Position numbers and translations under genes: made by a program. A model generated the notes under the pieces. It was not told the origin of the DNA, made no database searches, and saw only the letters and a program-made list of their open reading frames with translations. DNA of 64,000 bases from Takifugu bimaculatus (taxonomy: Eukaryota > Chordata > Actinopteri > Tetraodontiformes > Tetraodontidae): contig CP034991.1 of the NCBI GenBank assembly GCA_004026145.2, positions 3,494,794 to 3,558,793 on the forward strand. The letters are read 5' to 3'. Below are positions 21,573 to 34,100 of the stretch, piece by piece (position 1 is the stretch's first letter; every line of letters starts with the position of its first letter).

Positions 21573-23212
21573 TCACACCACCACGTCGCCCGCGTGTTTC
21601 TGCAGCTTCTCCTGCTCCGTGGCCGTCCCCAGGTAGGATGCCAGGAAGTTTCGATGTGACCTGTAACTGCAGAGGACAGAAGCGTCTCATTCAGCGTCCT
21701 GACTGTGGACTGTTGACCCTGCTCCTTATCGCAGCCAAGACTCGGTTACACATTGATCACAGGAGGAGCGATAAACTGGCCGGTGTTGTCGCACATCGTC
21801 CCGCAAGAGCAGTAGGACTCAGATGTGACGGGCACAGACGGTAGATGAAGCCTGAGCAGCCTGGGTGTGTTCATGTTTGGGCTTTTTTAGCGCGTTCCAA
21901 TGCCAGGAAGATGGATCTGGGTGTGTGCACTCACTGAGCACAGGTCATGAGCAGGATGGCCAAGCAGCTGATGACCGACAGGACCACGGCGATGATGACC
22001 AGGACGGTCTGGGCCAGCTTGGTGCTGCCGCTCTCCTCCGTTTTGGAGCCCAGAGAGTGGATCTCGCAGCGCTCGCCGTCGTAATCCTTCCAGCACCTGA
22101 GAGAAGGGAAGCAGGGTCAGGTGGCGTCAGGTGGCGTCAGAGGCGGGACGCACGCAAACACTCACGTGCACACGGGCTCCAGCAGGCCGTCGATGGATTT
22201 GCAGTTGCCGTGCACGCAGTAATGCTCGTGGGTGGAGATGCAGGGATCCTCCGTGGTTATCAAGGTGGAGGTGTACCCGCTGGTGAGGAGCGCGTGCTCA
22301 GGGTTGAGAGGGGTGGTGCTCCTCCTCATGGATCTGCTCTTCTTCTTTCCTTTGCCTTTCTTTTTCTTCCCCCCCTTTGGATGGACATCGGTATCCGGGG
22401 AACCTGAGAGGGCGGCAAAGACGCGTCAAAAGGGTGAAAGAGCGACATAGCACCTCTGCGGTTGGTCCTCGTCCCACCATGAACTGGTGCCATGTCCAGC
22501 TTGCCCCCCTGAAGGCTCCACGTCGATGTCCAGGTTGTCGTCATCGTCCAGTGAACTCTGGAGGCCGTCGGAGGGGGCCGGACTCACCGGGTCCCCGCCA
22601 TCCCCGGCGCCATCGGCGGAATCATCGGATCCCTGACTGGAGTGGGTGCTGCAGACCACTGCCGACGCCGCCAACGAGAGATGAAATATGCGTGAGATAA
22701 GGAACCGAGAGCGGGAGGTCAAAGTTCAGCAGTTCTGTGTCAACGCTTGCTTGGGAGCAGAAGCCAGAAAGACCTGACGTTACCAGAAACAAGCAATAAA
22801 AGGGACTCAAAAGTCGTTCTGTTGCCATTCAGAAATCTGATGACTTATTTAAAACTATTCAGACATTTTTAAGCCGACAAGTCAGACAAATGCTACATTA
22901 ACGCACAAACCAGTACAACCAGTCCACTTCCAGGGCTCCAGTCTTCCTGGATGTATCAATCAGACCAGACAAGAGCAATTATGACTCGCTGAGCTATCTC
23001 AAATAAACAGAACTGCTGGATTTCTCAATCCGACCGGCGTTTTTGAGAGCAGTTCATGCCACCGCTGTGTGAAGACGACTCCCGGTGGCTCCTCGCTCCC
23101 CCTGAGTCCTCCCACCTTTTTCTACCATTTCCCCCTTTTTTCCTGTCTGCACAAAGGTGTGAGAGTGGGACTTACCGAAGCACAGGAGGCAGGTGAGGAT
23201 GAAAAGGTTCAT
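21573..23212 (-). CDS. areg: Amphiregulin (EGF-family ligand precursor)
   Basis: Type I membrane precursor of an ErbB1 (EGFR) ligand. Exon 1 23212-23176 (signal peptide MNLFILTCLLCF), exon 2 from 22658 to about 22490 (acidic, Asp/Gly/Ser-rich propeptide), exon 3 22403-22166 (heparin-binding GKKKKGKGKKK and first half of the EGF module), exon 4 22096-21935 (second half and membrane helix), exon 5 21666-21573 (cytoplasmic tail ending GDVVV). The EGF cysteines follow C-X7-C-X4-C-X10-C-X-C-X8-C (CISTHEHYC to DGERC). The transmembrane stretch is LAQTVLVIIAVVLSVISC. The basic run just before the EGF module is the amphiregulin/HB-EGF hallmark, and the tail resembles amphiregulin. The 3' end of exon 2 is unresolved: the phase needs a donor of the form A|GTTCAT near 22490, which is weak. 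First of three adjacent EGF-ligand genes on this strand. Confidence 0.88.
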
Positions 23213-23257
23213 ATCCCAGCAGAAGAGTGTGGAGTGTGAGACAATCCCCTGCTGATC

Positions 23258-23289
23258 TGTGTGTGTATGTGTGTGTGTGTGTGTGTGTG
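23258..23289. repeat. (CA)n run in the areg 5' leader
   Basis: A GT run on the + strand between the areg TATA-like box and its ATG, so the mRNA leader would carry a CA run. Confidence 0.8.
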
Positions 23290-23324
23290 AGTCACTTGCT
23301 GGTAAAGAGGTTGTGTTAAGCACT

Positions 23325-23332
23325 CTTTTATA
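23325..23332 (-). promoter_or_regulatory. TATA box of areg
   Basis: TATAAAAG on the minus strand, 113 bp upstream of the areg ATG. The placement suits a short leader. Confidence 0.65.
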
Positions 23333-23388
23333 GGCCAGCCTCTTACCTTCAAAGAGGGTGTGTGCGTCTTGCCCTCAGTGTGGGTGCA

Positions 23389-23424
23389 TGTGTGTGTGTG
23401 TGTGTGTGCGCGCGCGCGCGCGCG

Positions 23425-23458
<34 letters not shown>
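23389..23458. repeat. (TG)n(CG)n(TG)n tract upstream of areg
   Basis: About 70 bp of strictly alternating purine-pyrimidine with nine CG units in the middle (23408-23425), lying just upstream of the areg TATA box. It is a strong candidate for Z-DNA formation. Confidence 0.9.
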
Positions 23459-23462
<4 letters not shown>

Positions 23463-24514
23463 CCTGGGGCAACACATTTTGCATTTAATGACTGCTCTCA
23501 ATGAGGTTTTGTCAGGGATTACTAAGTCTTACATTGGAGGGAAAAACCATTCCGGCTGGATTCTCGTCACCATTAAAACAAACAATCTGTCTGGGATTTA
23601 TTTTTAACTGTTTTTGCTTCCGCTCCTGCTCGTCTCGTGGTGGGGAAACTCTTGATGGCCCCACGCTCACAACGCCATTATTAAGTAACAGATCTGTAGA
23701 AACAGGAAGCCATAGCGATTTATAGCCGGGGGGCGGGTACAAATATGAGCAAAGGTTGTAGATTCAACGCAACGTCGCAAACGCACGACCGCTTTTTTTA
23801 ATTGATTTTGAAACGATGAGTAATATCGGCCCCTTGGGGAACGGTTCCAACAAAATTATCTCAGTTTGATACGATCAAATGATGTTTCGTAACATGCGCC
23901 GGGACCTCTCTGTGCCTCTGGCTTGTGGTGTGGTAAAACGGGTCTCCGTGACCTTAGAGAGGCCACCTTGGCGCGGTGGGGATGCTGCGCGGAGGAATGT
24001 TGTTGTGTCTGTGGGCGCGGGATCGTCCATCACCAGCGCGGGGAATGCAGGGAACTCGATCCGAAGCTTGGAAGGAATTGTTGGGTTCCTGTCGGGAGCT
24101 CTGGGAAACACCTGCGAGGACGTCACGCGCTTCCTGTTTGAGAGGACGACCTCGTCCTGTCCTCGTCCTGTCCTCGACCTGGTCAATGATGCAGCCGTAC
24201 AGGTGCATCACTGTATCCGTCCGTCCTGGTGTCTGTGACGGTCCTGCCCGTGTGGAGGCATCTCAAGGTGGACCGGCAGCTCTACATTCCCAGAGCTGCC
24301 GCAGCGTCCTGCAAATATGACATGAATCCACCTTGAGCTGCAAAACAAACGCGTGCACGTGGATTTGTTGACGGCTTAAAGCGCATTACTCACATGCCAT
24401 TAGAATGATTTACTGATGCAATAATGAAGCCGCGACACAGGAACATCACCGTTTCCCGATGCTTTTAGGCTTTTGACCGGTTTTCGTATATATAAATGAA
24501 CACGAATGACAGGA

Positions 24515-24573
<59 letters not shown>

Positions 24574-25222
24574 ATCTTAATGTGATTGTAAGTGCCCCTT
24601 AAAAGGAGCAACATCTGCATCTTGGTTAATCTTTGTGTGTAATCACCACTGCTGATTAGTATTAAGAGCATGTCTTGATGTTTGTGTCGGGCGTTAAAAC
24701 GGCTCATTACCTCTGAAACGCTCTGCAGGCCAGACCACTAACTCCAGCTCAGAAGAACCTTTACCGTCGGTGTTCACGGGAAATGTTCGACTTTTGGCTT
24801 TAAAGTAGCGATTTGTGCTGTTTGGTATTCTGGTCGTCACCCGGCAGGCCTCAGTCAACCGTGTTACCGTACTTTTGGGTTTATCGTGTAAAGAAATGAG
24901 GCGCACTTTGTCTTTATTGTATTATTCTTTCTACCTTTCTCTTTTATTTGATGTGTGGCCTTTGTTGACGTGGAGGTTTTCACACAGGCTGAACTTCTGA
25001 GGCTTTTTTCCTGCCTTGTGCACGAATATCTGTGGTAGTTATAGCTAATTATGTGCTCCCAACAAGCTGTAAAATGAACATGATTTATTCCAGGAATAAT
25101 TTCATCATTTAAAATTGTGTTTTTAATGAGTCCGTTCAGCTCTGAATGATGCCAGTGCATCATTCAGCATGAAGGTGGTGTTTAAAAAATAGAAACATGG
25201 TGAATCTTTGAAATAATCTTGC
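23459..25222. other. Intergenic region between areg and ereg
   Basis: Holds a GC-rich stretch at about 23890-24300 with overlapping open frames on both strands, but none with a recognisable domain, and a (TG)n run at 24517-24572. I see no supported gene. Confidence 0.45.
24517..24572. repeat. (TG)n microsatellite
   Basis: About 28 uninterrupted TG units. Confidence 0.95.
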
Positions 25223-25228
25223 TTTATT
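25223..25228 (-). terminator. Likely poly(A) signal of ereg
   Basis: AATAAA on the minus strand, about 510 bp after the ereg stop codon. Confidence 0.5.
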
Positions 25229-25736
25229 TACATCACATCCATTTTTCAGCTCCTTACTACAGCGATAGTTCTGAAAGACAGCAGAAATCTTTAGTTTTCT
25301 TCCTATAAAAGGAAAAAGGTGAATCAGAGACTAAATGTATTTAATAAAATCATTAAAAGGGTAAAAAATAATTAAAGTCTACAATAAATTAGAAACAAAC
25401 TCAGCAGGTAGCTCAGCTACGGTGCTGATATAACAGAACCTCATCAATGATTATTATGAGCTGCTGCTCTCAGAGAGAAAAAAGAAAAGAAAACCAACAG
25501 CATCGAGTCTAAATTCTCAGGGTTTTGCTATATTTGTTAAGACTTTGACTTAATCTCTGAGCCGTGGTGCTAAAACAGCCGGTGTTGCCACAGAGACGTG
25601 TCTTTGTGAGCGATTTCATCTGATCGGCGTTGGCGTGATGAAGAGATCCCACCAGAACCAGTGTCTGAGCACCAGCTGTGATGAAACCTTTCATTACCAA
25701 ACTGGGAATATTCCACTCAGTGCAGTCGACACAGTC

Positions 25737-26078
25737 CCGTCTTCTTTGTAAGCCTGTTTTTCTTGTACCTGAGAGAGAAACAAATTGATTTTAGCACATT
25801 TCCAGCAAAAAAGGGACCAATTTTAACCCTAAACACACACTGAAAGCAGCAGAAGAGCATTTTAAAATGGATCCATTTACAGTTTAAAGTCTCACCATTT
25901 GTAAAAGAAGAACAGAGCTCCTGCCAGACCAATGAGCAGCAGGCTGACGCAGAACACGGCGGCGACTATCTGCTCCTCCGTCACCGGCTGAATGACAAAC
26001 TCCAGGTTGCCACAGCGGGGGCCGTAGAAGCCCGCCTCACACCTGAAACACAAGAGACAGGTGAGATTACAGAGGCCC

Positions 26079-26123
<45 letters not shown>

Positions 26124-28431
26124 TACTTGCAGTGGTGCTCATTGATGTCCACCAGCAGCATGCACTGTCCGTTATTCATGCAGTAATGCTCAAACGTGCT
26201 GTCGCAGTCGCGAGTGGACCGCTTAACCACACGGGGGCGCACTTCCTGTCCTGTTACAGCAAAACTGACATCAAAGAAGCTGCAGCATTGTGAAAAATGC
26301 ATCATGACCAAACATTACCTTTTGAACTGGCAAAGCACGCCATCACATTGTTCATTGGAGATAAAAATGTATTTAGGCCATGTCATGTCATGCTCCGTTG
26401 GATAAAAATGTGGGTAACCTGATTAAGTCAGTATATTTCTGCACATTAGATTTAAAGTGAAGTGTATTAAGGGTATATAAAGATACACTTTAATGCTTTG
26501 CTGCTCAAGTTAACATTACCAGACTAATAACCACAGATCATTAGATCAAATATTGGAAATAGATGTTATATTTTCCCATTACCAGGCAAAAATAACAGAT
26601 GACGTCACCCCTGTGATGTAACTCGAGGCTTTTTGTGATGCAACTCAAGACTTTTTAACAAAAACTCCCAAACTGCCCCCATCAGTTCTGGACTAATGAC
26701 ACAAACTGCCCCAATGTGGCAACAGTTACACTGAAAAACACTAACAGGTCGATACCTGTGGAGACAGAGGTGCCGGAAGAGACGCTCTTGGCGAGCACAT
26801 CTGGCCCGAAGACCACGAAACCTAGAAGAAGAGGGAAAATCTGTGTCATTTGTTTGATGTTCTGTCCCGGTTTCATCTTTAAATGAGTGTGTCCAACATG
26901 TGAGCCTGCAGTCTTTTGTTGTGTTGGAGGCTTCTGTCGTGATGCGGGGCGGCTCAGGTTGGCGAGCCCGTGCCTGCACCGGCTCGCCACTGCAGACGCC
27001 CACATTCCTGCAGGCAGGACAGCGAAACCGACGCATACAGGACTGCTCTGGTTCTGGATCTTTCCATCTGGGCCCTCTGGGGGCCCCTTGCTCCATGCCT
27101 CTCCTTTCTCTCAGGTCCTGAGGTGGGGATGTCTCATCCTTTTCTGTTTGATATTGATCATGAATGGCTGACTCACTCTGTCATGAAGCAGCACGATTCA
27201 GAGAATTCTTCCCTAATTATTGGATCAGACTCTGTACTTTTCCAACAAAGACCAATGTTTTGTGGATAATCATGGCAACAGAAACATGAACATATCCCTC
27301 TGGGCTTGCCTTTCGTCAAAATGTGCTCCAAAAATTGACATTTTCATCCTTCGATACTGAAAAACAAGGCTCCAGTTTTTGCGGAAAAACATAGTTTTTG
27401 CATGAAATTACCTGGCACAACTCTGACAGGTTGGTAATAAGGTGAAAATCAGATAAGTTATAACCCCTAATCCACCACTGAACTTCAAATACTGTTGATT
27501 TCTGTTTGTTTTCCTTTTAATCTTCAGTTGATGGAGTCTTAGAGCTCCAAAGCAGATGACAAGTTAATAACATGATTACTACTTGTGACACAACTGTTCT
27601 TTGCTCGTAAGAACTAAAAAGACAAATAAATCTGAATTTACTGTTATTATAAAAATTACCCCCGCAGGAAGATTTATGAAAGCACTTTTGTGTAGTTTAA
27701 TGAATAGTTTAGTTGAAAGTGTTTGAAATGATGGCACGAGATTTTGGCTTCTTATACCGTTTCATGACTTTTAACGTCACACAAAGGATCCTGAGAGTAC
27801 TTCATGTACTTGTCTAATGATAAATCATTTCTGTTGTCAGCATCTTCCACCAGGACTCTGACTTCAGAGGGTTCGTCACACAAGAATGTGCAGAATGCTA
27901 ATACTAACCAGGTTAAAAGGAAAGAAAAAGAAAAGCAAACCTATTTTAAAGGTTGTTTCAGTCAGTGGCATTTTATATATTTTTTATTTTTATTTTTAGC
28001 GAGCTCAGAAAATATTTTCCTCCTGGAAAAAGATTGAATTTTTATCACCATTTTCTGTTGATTTTTCCCCCCAGAAAAATCACAGCATCAAGATGCTGAA
28101 GTAACGGTTTATAAAATCAATAAATTATCCATAGCTTTGAAATTACTTATCACTCCATTTATTATTAGAATTTAGACTGGGACAATCCAAATATTAGTGT
28201 TGGTTTAATGGTAACGCAAGGCTAAAGATGGAAAAAGTCCGATTTTCAGCTCCTTCCTGCCGCCTTTAGATCGTCTTTTGCGCGCCTGTTTAAACACACG
28301 AACCCCCACGATTAATTAAACACACACACCGATACATTAACCTTTTAAATCGGCCCAATCCCAGCAGGAACCGGGAGAACGAACTTACTGATGAGCGAGA
28401 GGAGCGCGGACGGGCCGCGCTTCAGGTCCAT
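25737..28431 (-). CDS. ereg: Epiregulin-like EGF-family ligand precursor
   Basis: Membrane-anchored ErbB ligand precursor. Exons: 28431-28389 (start MDLKRGPSALLSLI), 26821-26756 (rest of the signal peptide and short propeptide), 26250-26127 (EGF first half), 26042-25896 (EGF second half and membrane helix), 25768-25737 (tail ending CRLH). Phases join without a break, giving about 136 codons. The EGF module is CDSTFEHYC to GPRC with spacing X7, X5, X10, X1, X8. It follows a basic KRSTRD stretch, a possible processing site. The membrane segment begins IVAAVFCVSLLLIGLAGALF and is followed by YKWYKKNR. QCMLLVDINEHHCKCE and the WY pair after the helix resemble epiregulin more than its relatives, and the position between areg and epgn agrees with mammals. 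Intron 3 (26043-26126) is only 84 bp and largely a TG/AG repeat. Confidence 0.85.
26077..26124. repeat. (TC)n(AC)n repeat just after an ereg splice donor
   Basis: In gene sense the intron starts GTATGTGTGTG and runs through TG and then AG units for about 48 bp, more than half of the 84-bp intron. Confidence 0.9.
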
Positions 28432-28972
28432 TCCCGGAGGTTCGGCTGTGCGCGCAGAGGATCGAACCAGCGACGCGGAGACAGCAGCGGTCTGGGTGTG
28501 GTGACACCGTCCTGCAATTCAGATCAGTTCACTCCGCAGAGGTGCAAATAAGAAGACGGGCCGTGAAGACACCTGTCAGCAGGTGAAGGAGGGGCTGGTT
28601 CTGCAGGAAAAACCATTACAAACGGTCCCGTTTCATGTTGATGGCACAGTTTGTATAAGAAGGAAAGCCGCGTTTTAACTCTTGATTAAAGAAAGATCTG
28701 TTTATAATAGATTCAAGAAAAGAGAAATGTTTTAAACTGCATATATGGTTTGCAAATGCAAGACCGAAGAAAAACACTGAAACCATCTGTTAATTATCTC
28801 TATTTTATTGCTCCAACATATATTTTGGCTAAAGCTCAAAGTGTTTATCATTTTTAACACTTTTAATACCTTTAAAATACCTGCAACACCTTTACAAACT
28901 CGATCATGTGTGTGTGAAATCTGTGGATTTTGTCACAGAAACTCAAGTGAGACATGGATGCAGTTCAATAGT
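28432..28972. other. Intergenic region between ereg and epgn
   Basis: The first part (28432-28560) is GC-rich and is the likely ereg promoter. The rest is AT-rich and I see no gene. Confidence 0.5.
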
Positions 28973-28978
28973 TTTATT
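28973..28978 (-). terminator. Likely poly(A) signal of epgn
   Basis: AATAAA on the minus strand, about 300 bp downstream of the last recognised epgn exon. Confidence 0.5.
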
Positions 28979-29039
28979 AGAAAAACATAATAAATACACA
29001 GAACACTGAATAATTTAAGGATGAGATAAATAGAAGAAG

Positions 29040-29042
<3 letters not shown>

Positions 29043-29084
<42 letters not shown>
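29043..29084. repeat. (GAT)n trinucleotide repeat
   Basis: About 14 GAT units, lying in the presumed 3' UTR of epgn. Confidence 0.9.
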
Positions 29085-29085
<1 letters not shown>

Positions 29086-29280
29086 GGATTCACACCGATG
29101 ACTCAGGCGCCAATTTAACAAGAAGATCTGATTTCATACACCTGAGGAGGAAAAAATTCATTCTGTTTTATTCTATTTCCTTCATTCACGTGAACCTGAA
29201 GCCTGTGGAACTCTGCTCTCCATCCGTGGGAGGGGCTTCCACCTTCCTCTCCGCCATCTTCCGGCCGCGTGGACACTCAC

Positions 29281-29983
29281 CTCTTCCTCAGGACGCAGCA
29301 GGCGACGACGACCAGGGTGACGACGACCATGGCCAACCCGACGCTGATGGCCACCAGCTGCTCCAGCTCGGGTAGAGCGCGGCTGTGATCGCTGAAGAAG
29401 AGGCAGCGCTCCCCCTTGAAGGAGGATGTGCAGCTGCGGGACAGAGGGGGGAAGGTGGGAAGGGGGGGGGGGGGCACGAGAGCACATTCCTGAGATGAGC
29501 ACGAACATGTCGGCGGTGAAGTTTTACTCAACCTGTGCTTGTGTGTGTGTGTGTGTGTGTGTGTGTGCTTACATGCAGGAGGGCTTGTCGGTGTCCTGGG
29601 GGAATATGCACTGTCCCCCGTTGCCGCAGTAGTGCGCGTAATCACTGCCGCAGGGCGTGTACGGGTGCACGACCTTTGCTCCCTCCACACTGTCTGTTGG
29701 GGAAAAGGGGGAAACTCCCTTTAGTCTCAGCTGCAACACAAACAGGAGACGGTCGATCGGTCTGTCCGCTCACAGTTGCCCGTCAGAGTTGCGTTGGACC
29801 CGCCCGGAGCGGCCGTGGTCGCCACGGCGCCCGTGGACGCCGCGCTCAGGTGCAGCGTCGCCAGCAGCGGCAGGAGGACTGAGGGGAGAACGTCAGGGGT
29901 TAAAACCGTCATCCTTCACAGAGCAAATCTCAGAGCAGTGGACACGTACCCCTCCCCAGATGCGTCTGTCCCAGTGGAAACAT
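29281..29983 (-). CDS. epgn: Epigen-like EGF-family ligand precursor (last exon unresolved)
   Basis: Third EGF-ligand gene of the cluster. Exons: 29983-29950 (MFPLGQTHLGR), 29878-29774 (hydrophobic VLLPLLATLHLSAAS completing the signal peptide, then a Thr/Ala-rich stretch with the N-glycosylation sequon NAT), 29693-29573 (EGF first half), 29433-29281 (EGF second half, membrane helix, ending VLRKR). EGF spacing is C-X7-C-X5-C-X10-C-X-C-X8-C (CGSDYAHYC to GERC). The helix is LVAISVGLAMVVVTLVVV. The final short exon after the donor at 29280 lies at about 29160-29210, but two acceptors are possible and the tail is not settled. Assignment as epigen rests on position next to mthfd2l, as in human, and on elimination against areg and ereg. 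Intron 3 starts with GTAAG followed by a CA run. Confidence 0.78.
29546..29570. repeat. (CA)n run just after an epgn splice donor
   Basis: In gene sense the intron reads GTAAGCACACAC and continues for about 12 CA units. Confidence 0.9.
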
Positions 29984-30784
29984 CTCGTCCCGGTTCCTCT
30001 TGGCTCCTGTCGAGGATTCCTGCGTTTGGGTTTATATGACGGCACCCGGCCGCTGAAAGGAGTCCAATAGCCAATCAATGATCCAGGAAGCATTTCCTTC
30101 CAAGCAGCCTCCGTGTGCATCACTTCCTCTCCCCCTGCCAAGGTTGTGCATGCACAGACAAGGCCAGCGGTCCAGGTGGAGGCGGCGTGCGCTCGTTATT
30201 AACCCAGCAGCCGCTTTGAGTTGTGATTTCTTTTTTCAGGAGCCCACGCACGGAGCCACTCCGATACCTCCCGTTTAGCTGGAAGAGGTTGCTTCATCTC
30301 TGGTTGCACCGCAGGTGTTGGGAAGGCGTCACTTTCTTGAGGGGATTGCTCACGTTTCTCGATAATAGACGTCCAAAAGAGGAAATGTTTAGACACGAAG
30401 CACCAGAACGTCCTCAGTATCGTTGAGGATATTTATGTTGGTGTTTGAACGGCGGCAACACAGGACTGTGGGATAACCTGAGCCTCCCGTTCCATCAGTT
30501 AAACAGGTTCAGCGGTAACAGGTGGAGTCACGATGGGAGTTTCTTGATGACTGGATATTTTCATACATCCCAGTTGCAGCTCCCAGTCCCAACCATCAGA
30601 ACTAATCACCTCACCACCATCTGCACCTTGAGAACAGGTGGGAACCCTCAGACAATTAAAGTTATGAGGACTAAATGTCCTCATTAGGCTGGCAAAATGA
30701 GTAGTCCTCAATAAGTAATGTGTAGAATACACACACACACACATACACACACTATTCCATGACCAAATAAGGATTTTTTAAAAT
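29984..30784. other. Intergenic region between epgn and mthfd2l
   Basis: Holds the epgn upstream region with a possible TATA (ATATAA on the minus strand near 30032). Otherwise there are only short open frames without similarity. Confidence 0.45.
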
Positions 30785-30790
30785 TTTATT
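30785..30790 (-). terminator. Likely poly(A) signal of mthfd2l
   Basis: AATAAA on the minus strand, about 320 bp after the mthfd2l stop codon. Confidence 0.5.
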
Positions 30791-30995
30791 TCATTTGATA
30801 TCTATTTTCCAGTGAGTCTGGTTGTTCAAAAATGAACAAATCAACTTCAGTAGAAAAAATATTAATTTAAACTCTTCATAACAGCATAAACAAACAAACG
30901 AACAAACAAAAATTGTTGATATCAAGTATGTTTCCCAGCAGGTAGTGGATCATGAGCTCTTGGACCTTTAAATTAAAGTCTTTTGAATGTATAAG

Positions 30996-30997
<2 letters not shown>

Positions 30998-31036
<39 letters not shown>
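30998..31036. repeat. (GT)n microsatellite in the mthfd2l 3' UTR
   Basis: About 19 GT units between the mthfd2l stop codon and its poly(A) signal. Confidence 0.9.
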
Positions 31037-31037
<1 letters not shown>

Positions 31038-31109
31038 AAACTGAACAAACGTATGGGTGCATTAATAATCATTTAACTACACAAACACGTAGCTTCATAA
31101 CAGTAGTTC

Positions 31110-34100
31110 TCAATGCATCAGCGCGTTTCTGGCCGCCGCCACGGTGTTCTTCATCAGCATGCTGACCGTCATCGGGCCGACGCCTCCGGGGACGGGGGTG
31201 ATGAACGCCGCCTTCTCCTTCACTCCTGCACCACAAACAAGCAACGTCAGTACCGGGAACATTTCTCTTTGAGTGAAACTGTGGCCACAATTCCGGCGGG
31301 TCAGACCGGATATTCACACCGAGACAAAGACTTTGGATATTTTGACACGTTTAAAAATGACCTCCGTCGTTCCTGCTCGCTCACCGTCAAAGTCCACATC
31401 GCCGACCAGGCGGACCTTCCCCGTCTTGGGGTCCTGGATGCGGTTTATGCCCACGTCGATGACCGCCGCGCCCTCTTTGACCATATCGGCCGTGATCAGC
31501 CCAGGAACGCCTTCGCACAGACACAGGCGGGAGAATCCAGGTGAATTCACACGGTGACTCGATGAAACTGTCTGACGCAGGTGCTCAGCTGAGGAAGGAA
31601 GCTTTAATTCTGTGTTTGAAGTCACCTGCAGGGCTGCAGCAGCCGACATGTCGGAGGGCATTTATGGCCGGTAACTGACTATAATAATGATAATAACAAA
31701 GGGATCAGCTCTGAGTCACAGATCTGAGGCCTGGAAACTGGTTTATTGGTGCTTTGGACCACTAGTTCACACTGAGGTGTAGATGCTTAGAGGAGGTTCA
31801 ACAGAAGCATCACAGCTTCTTGGAACCTTAATCGATTAAATGTATTTACCTGCGGCGGCTACAATAATGTCAGCGAGGCGCGTCAACTCCTTCAGCTGCG
31901 CCTTCGGCGTGCATCTGTGGGCGATGGTCACCGTGGCATCACCTGGAGGGTAAAAGGAAGGCGAACAGAGGAGCCTTGATGTGTCACTTGTGTGATTTCT
32001 GACTCATAAATGTTGGTGAAACGCAGATAAGCTGGCGTCTGAGGCCGGATCGTCGTGCAAACACTGTGGCTGGGTCTGACTTGAAGGACGATGGGTGATT
32101 GGGGCATTTAATGGCTGCGTGGGAGTTTTCCTCTGTCACAACAACGTTCCGAGGCGAATACCTCAACAGACATCAAAGCAGATGTGGGTACGGGTGGAGG
32201 GTTTATGGCTCTTCCTCCCCAGAGGAATTACACAGCCAGAGCGCTGAATGAAAGGCTCGTCGGAGATAAGGGCATCACGGGGATCACGTGGGTGAAGGAC
32301 AAGGACGGCGGCGTTCCATGGAAAAGAGGGGCGAGCCACAGCCTGCTCAGTCTCGTGGTCACATACCTGAGTGTGCGCACGGGCGCGCGCCTGTGTGTGA
32401 TGCCTGCCTGTCACATTTACGACCCACCACATGCTTTTCCAGAAATAACAAGCAAAAGCAAGTTTCCAACTTGCAGAAACACAATTGGATACGAAGCACA
32501 AGTGAGGTTTTATCAACATGAAGGTCAGCAGACCATCAACGGACACGTGCACGATAGCTGGCGAATCCAGAGAATAGAGTCAGCCTAATGTATGTTTTTT
32601 ATGGGATATAGTGTTTGGTTAAGGGCACCGTTTGTACCCTACGTTTCACAATGCATTGTGGGATGCATTGAGTGCACTAAATAGGTACAGAGACTCACAT
32701 AACAGCCCTAGAAAATGGCATACATCCTAGTTAGGGCACTATAAAGGGAATAGGGGGCGATATCGGACAGCTTAGAGGTGCAAACTCTGTGGAAGATCCC
32801 CTGAACCAGTTGCGTTGATCCAGCCAGTAACATGTGGACAGGTTAATGTTCCAAGTTGCTTCACTTCATAAAGAAAATGTTTCTCCAAAAACACTCTCCC
32901 TCCTTCCTAAAGCCTTATAAGGGCAGCTGATCCGTCTGCAGACAGAGCGCAGTGCCTCGAGTCTCGCCCTGTTCAGCCCTTTCTTACACATTCCCTGGTA
33001 TTTTTGGCTGTTTGAGCTCTTCCGGCAGATTGAGCTGAAAAGGTGAAAAAGTTTGGTTATTGGTCACATCCTAGCAAAACTCTTTCAGCATCTAACTTTG
33101 ATGGGAAGCCAAAATGGCGCAACAAAGAGAAAGAGAATAGCACAGTGCTGAGTCACCTGCACACACACACACACACGCACCACACACACACCACACACAC
33201 ACACACACACAAACATGCGCTTACCTCCAGAGCGTTCATGCTTGCGATCTGTGTGCAGCAACATTGCAATGGGCATTCCAACATTTTTGGATCGACCAGC
33301 AACCAGCACATTCTTCCCCACCGTCTCAATACCTGCGCACACATTTTTCAGGGTTATTCAAGGCTGACGGCTCAGACGTGACAGAGAAGGACTGTCAAAA
33401 GGTGTGAAAAATATGACCCCCGGGACCCCATATGCTGTGGACTGAATCCATATTTTAATGTTTCAAACTGTGCCACGTGGCAACAAAGCCAGAAAGGTTT
33501 ATTGTCCTGCTTTGTAACTCACTTTGAAGGCTGAGTGTTATACTTATGCTGCTATATTGATGAGCCTATGGAGCATAAATGATTGTGAGTCGCCACCTAG
33601 TGGACGAAACTGTTAACAGCACCAACACTTTTAATTTAAACTGCCATTGAAGGTTTAAGATCTTGAATTTTTAAGGTAGTTTATTACTGAACCTTATGAC
33701 AGTTAATGTACCAATTAAACATAAATGTGTCACATTATCAAGACAAACTGTGAAGAATTGTGAGCACATCAGCCATTTATTCCTAAAACAGCAGCAATTG
33801 GAACTGCCAGCTTCACGGTATTAAATATTTTTATGGTATTTATCGCTGTATTTCTTTTTTAAGTTACCTGCTCTTTTGATGATCTCCCACACTGCTGCAG
33901 GGGTGGCCGGCACCATGGATCTCTGATCCAGACACAGTTTACCAATATTCACGATATGGAAGCCGTCCACGTCCTTCTCTGGAGCGATAGCGTTACACAC
34001 AGCTCGCTCGTTGATATGCTCTGGGGGGGTGAACGGGCAGCACAACAGGCACCGGTTAATTGTTAGCTACAGCTGCGAAACGCCGCGCGGAGCAGCTCTT

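Noticed and set aside
23879..24320. Overlapping open frames of 70-119 codons on both strands between areg and ereg
   Set aside because: GC-rich sequence, no recognised domain, no consistent splice or start context.
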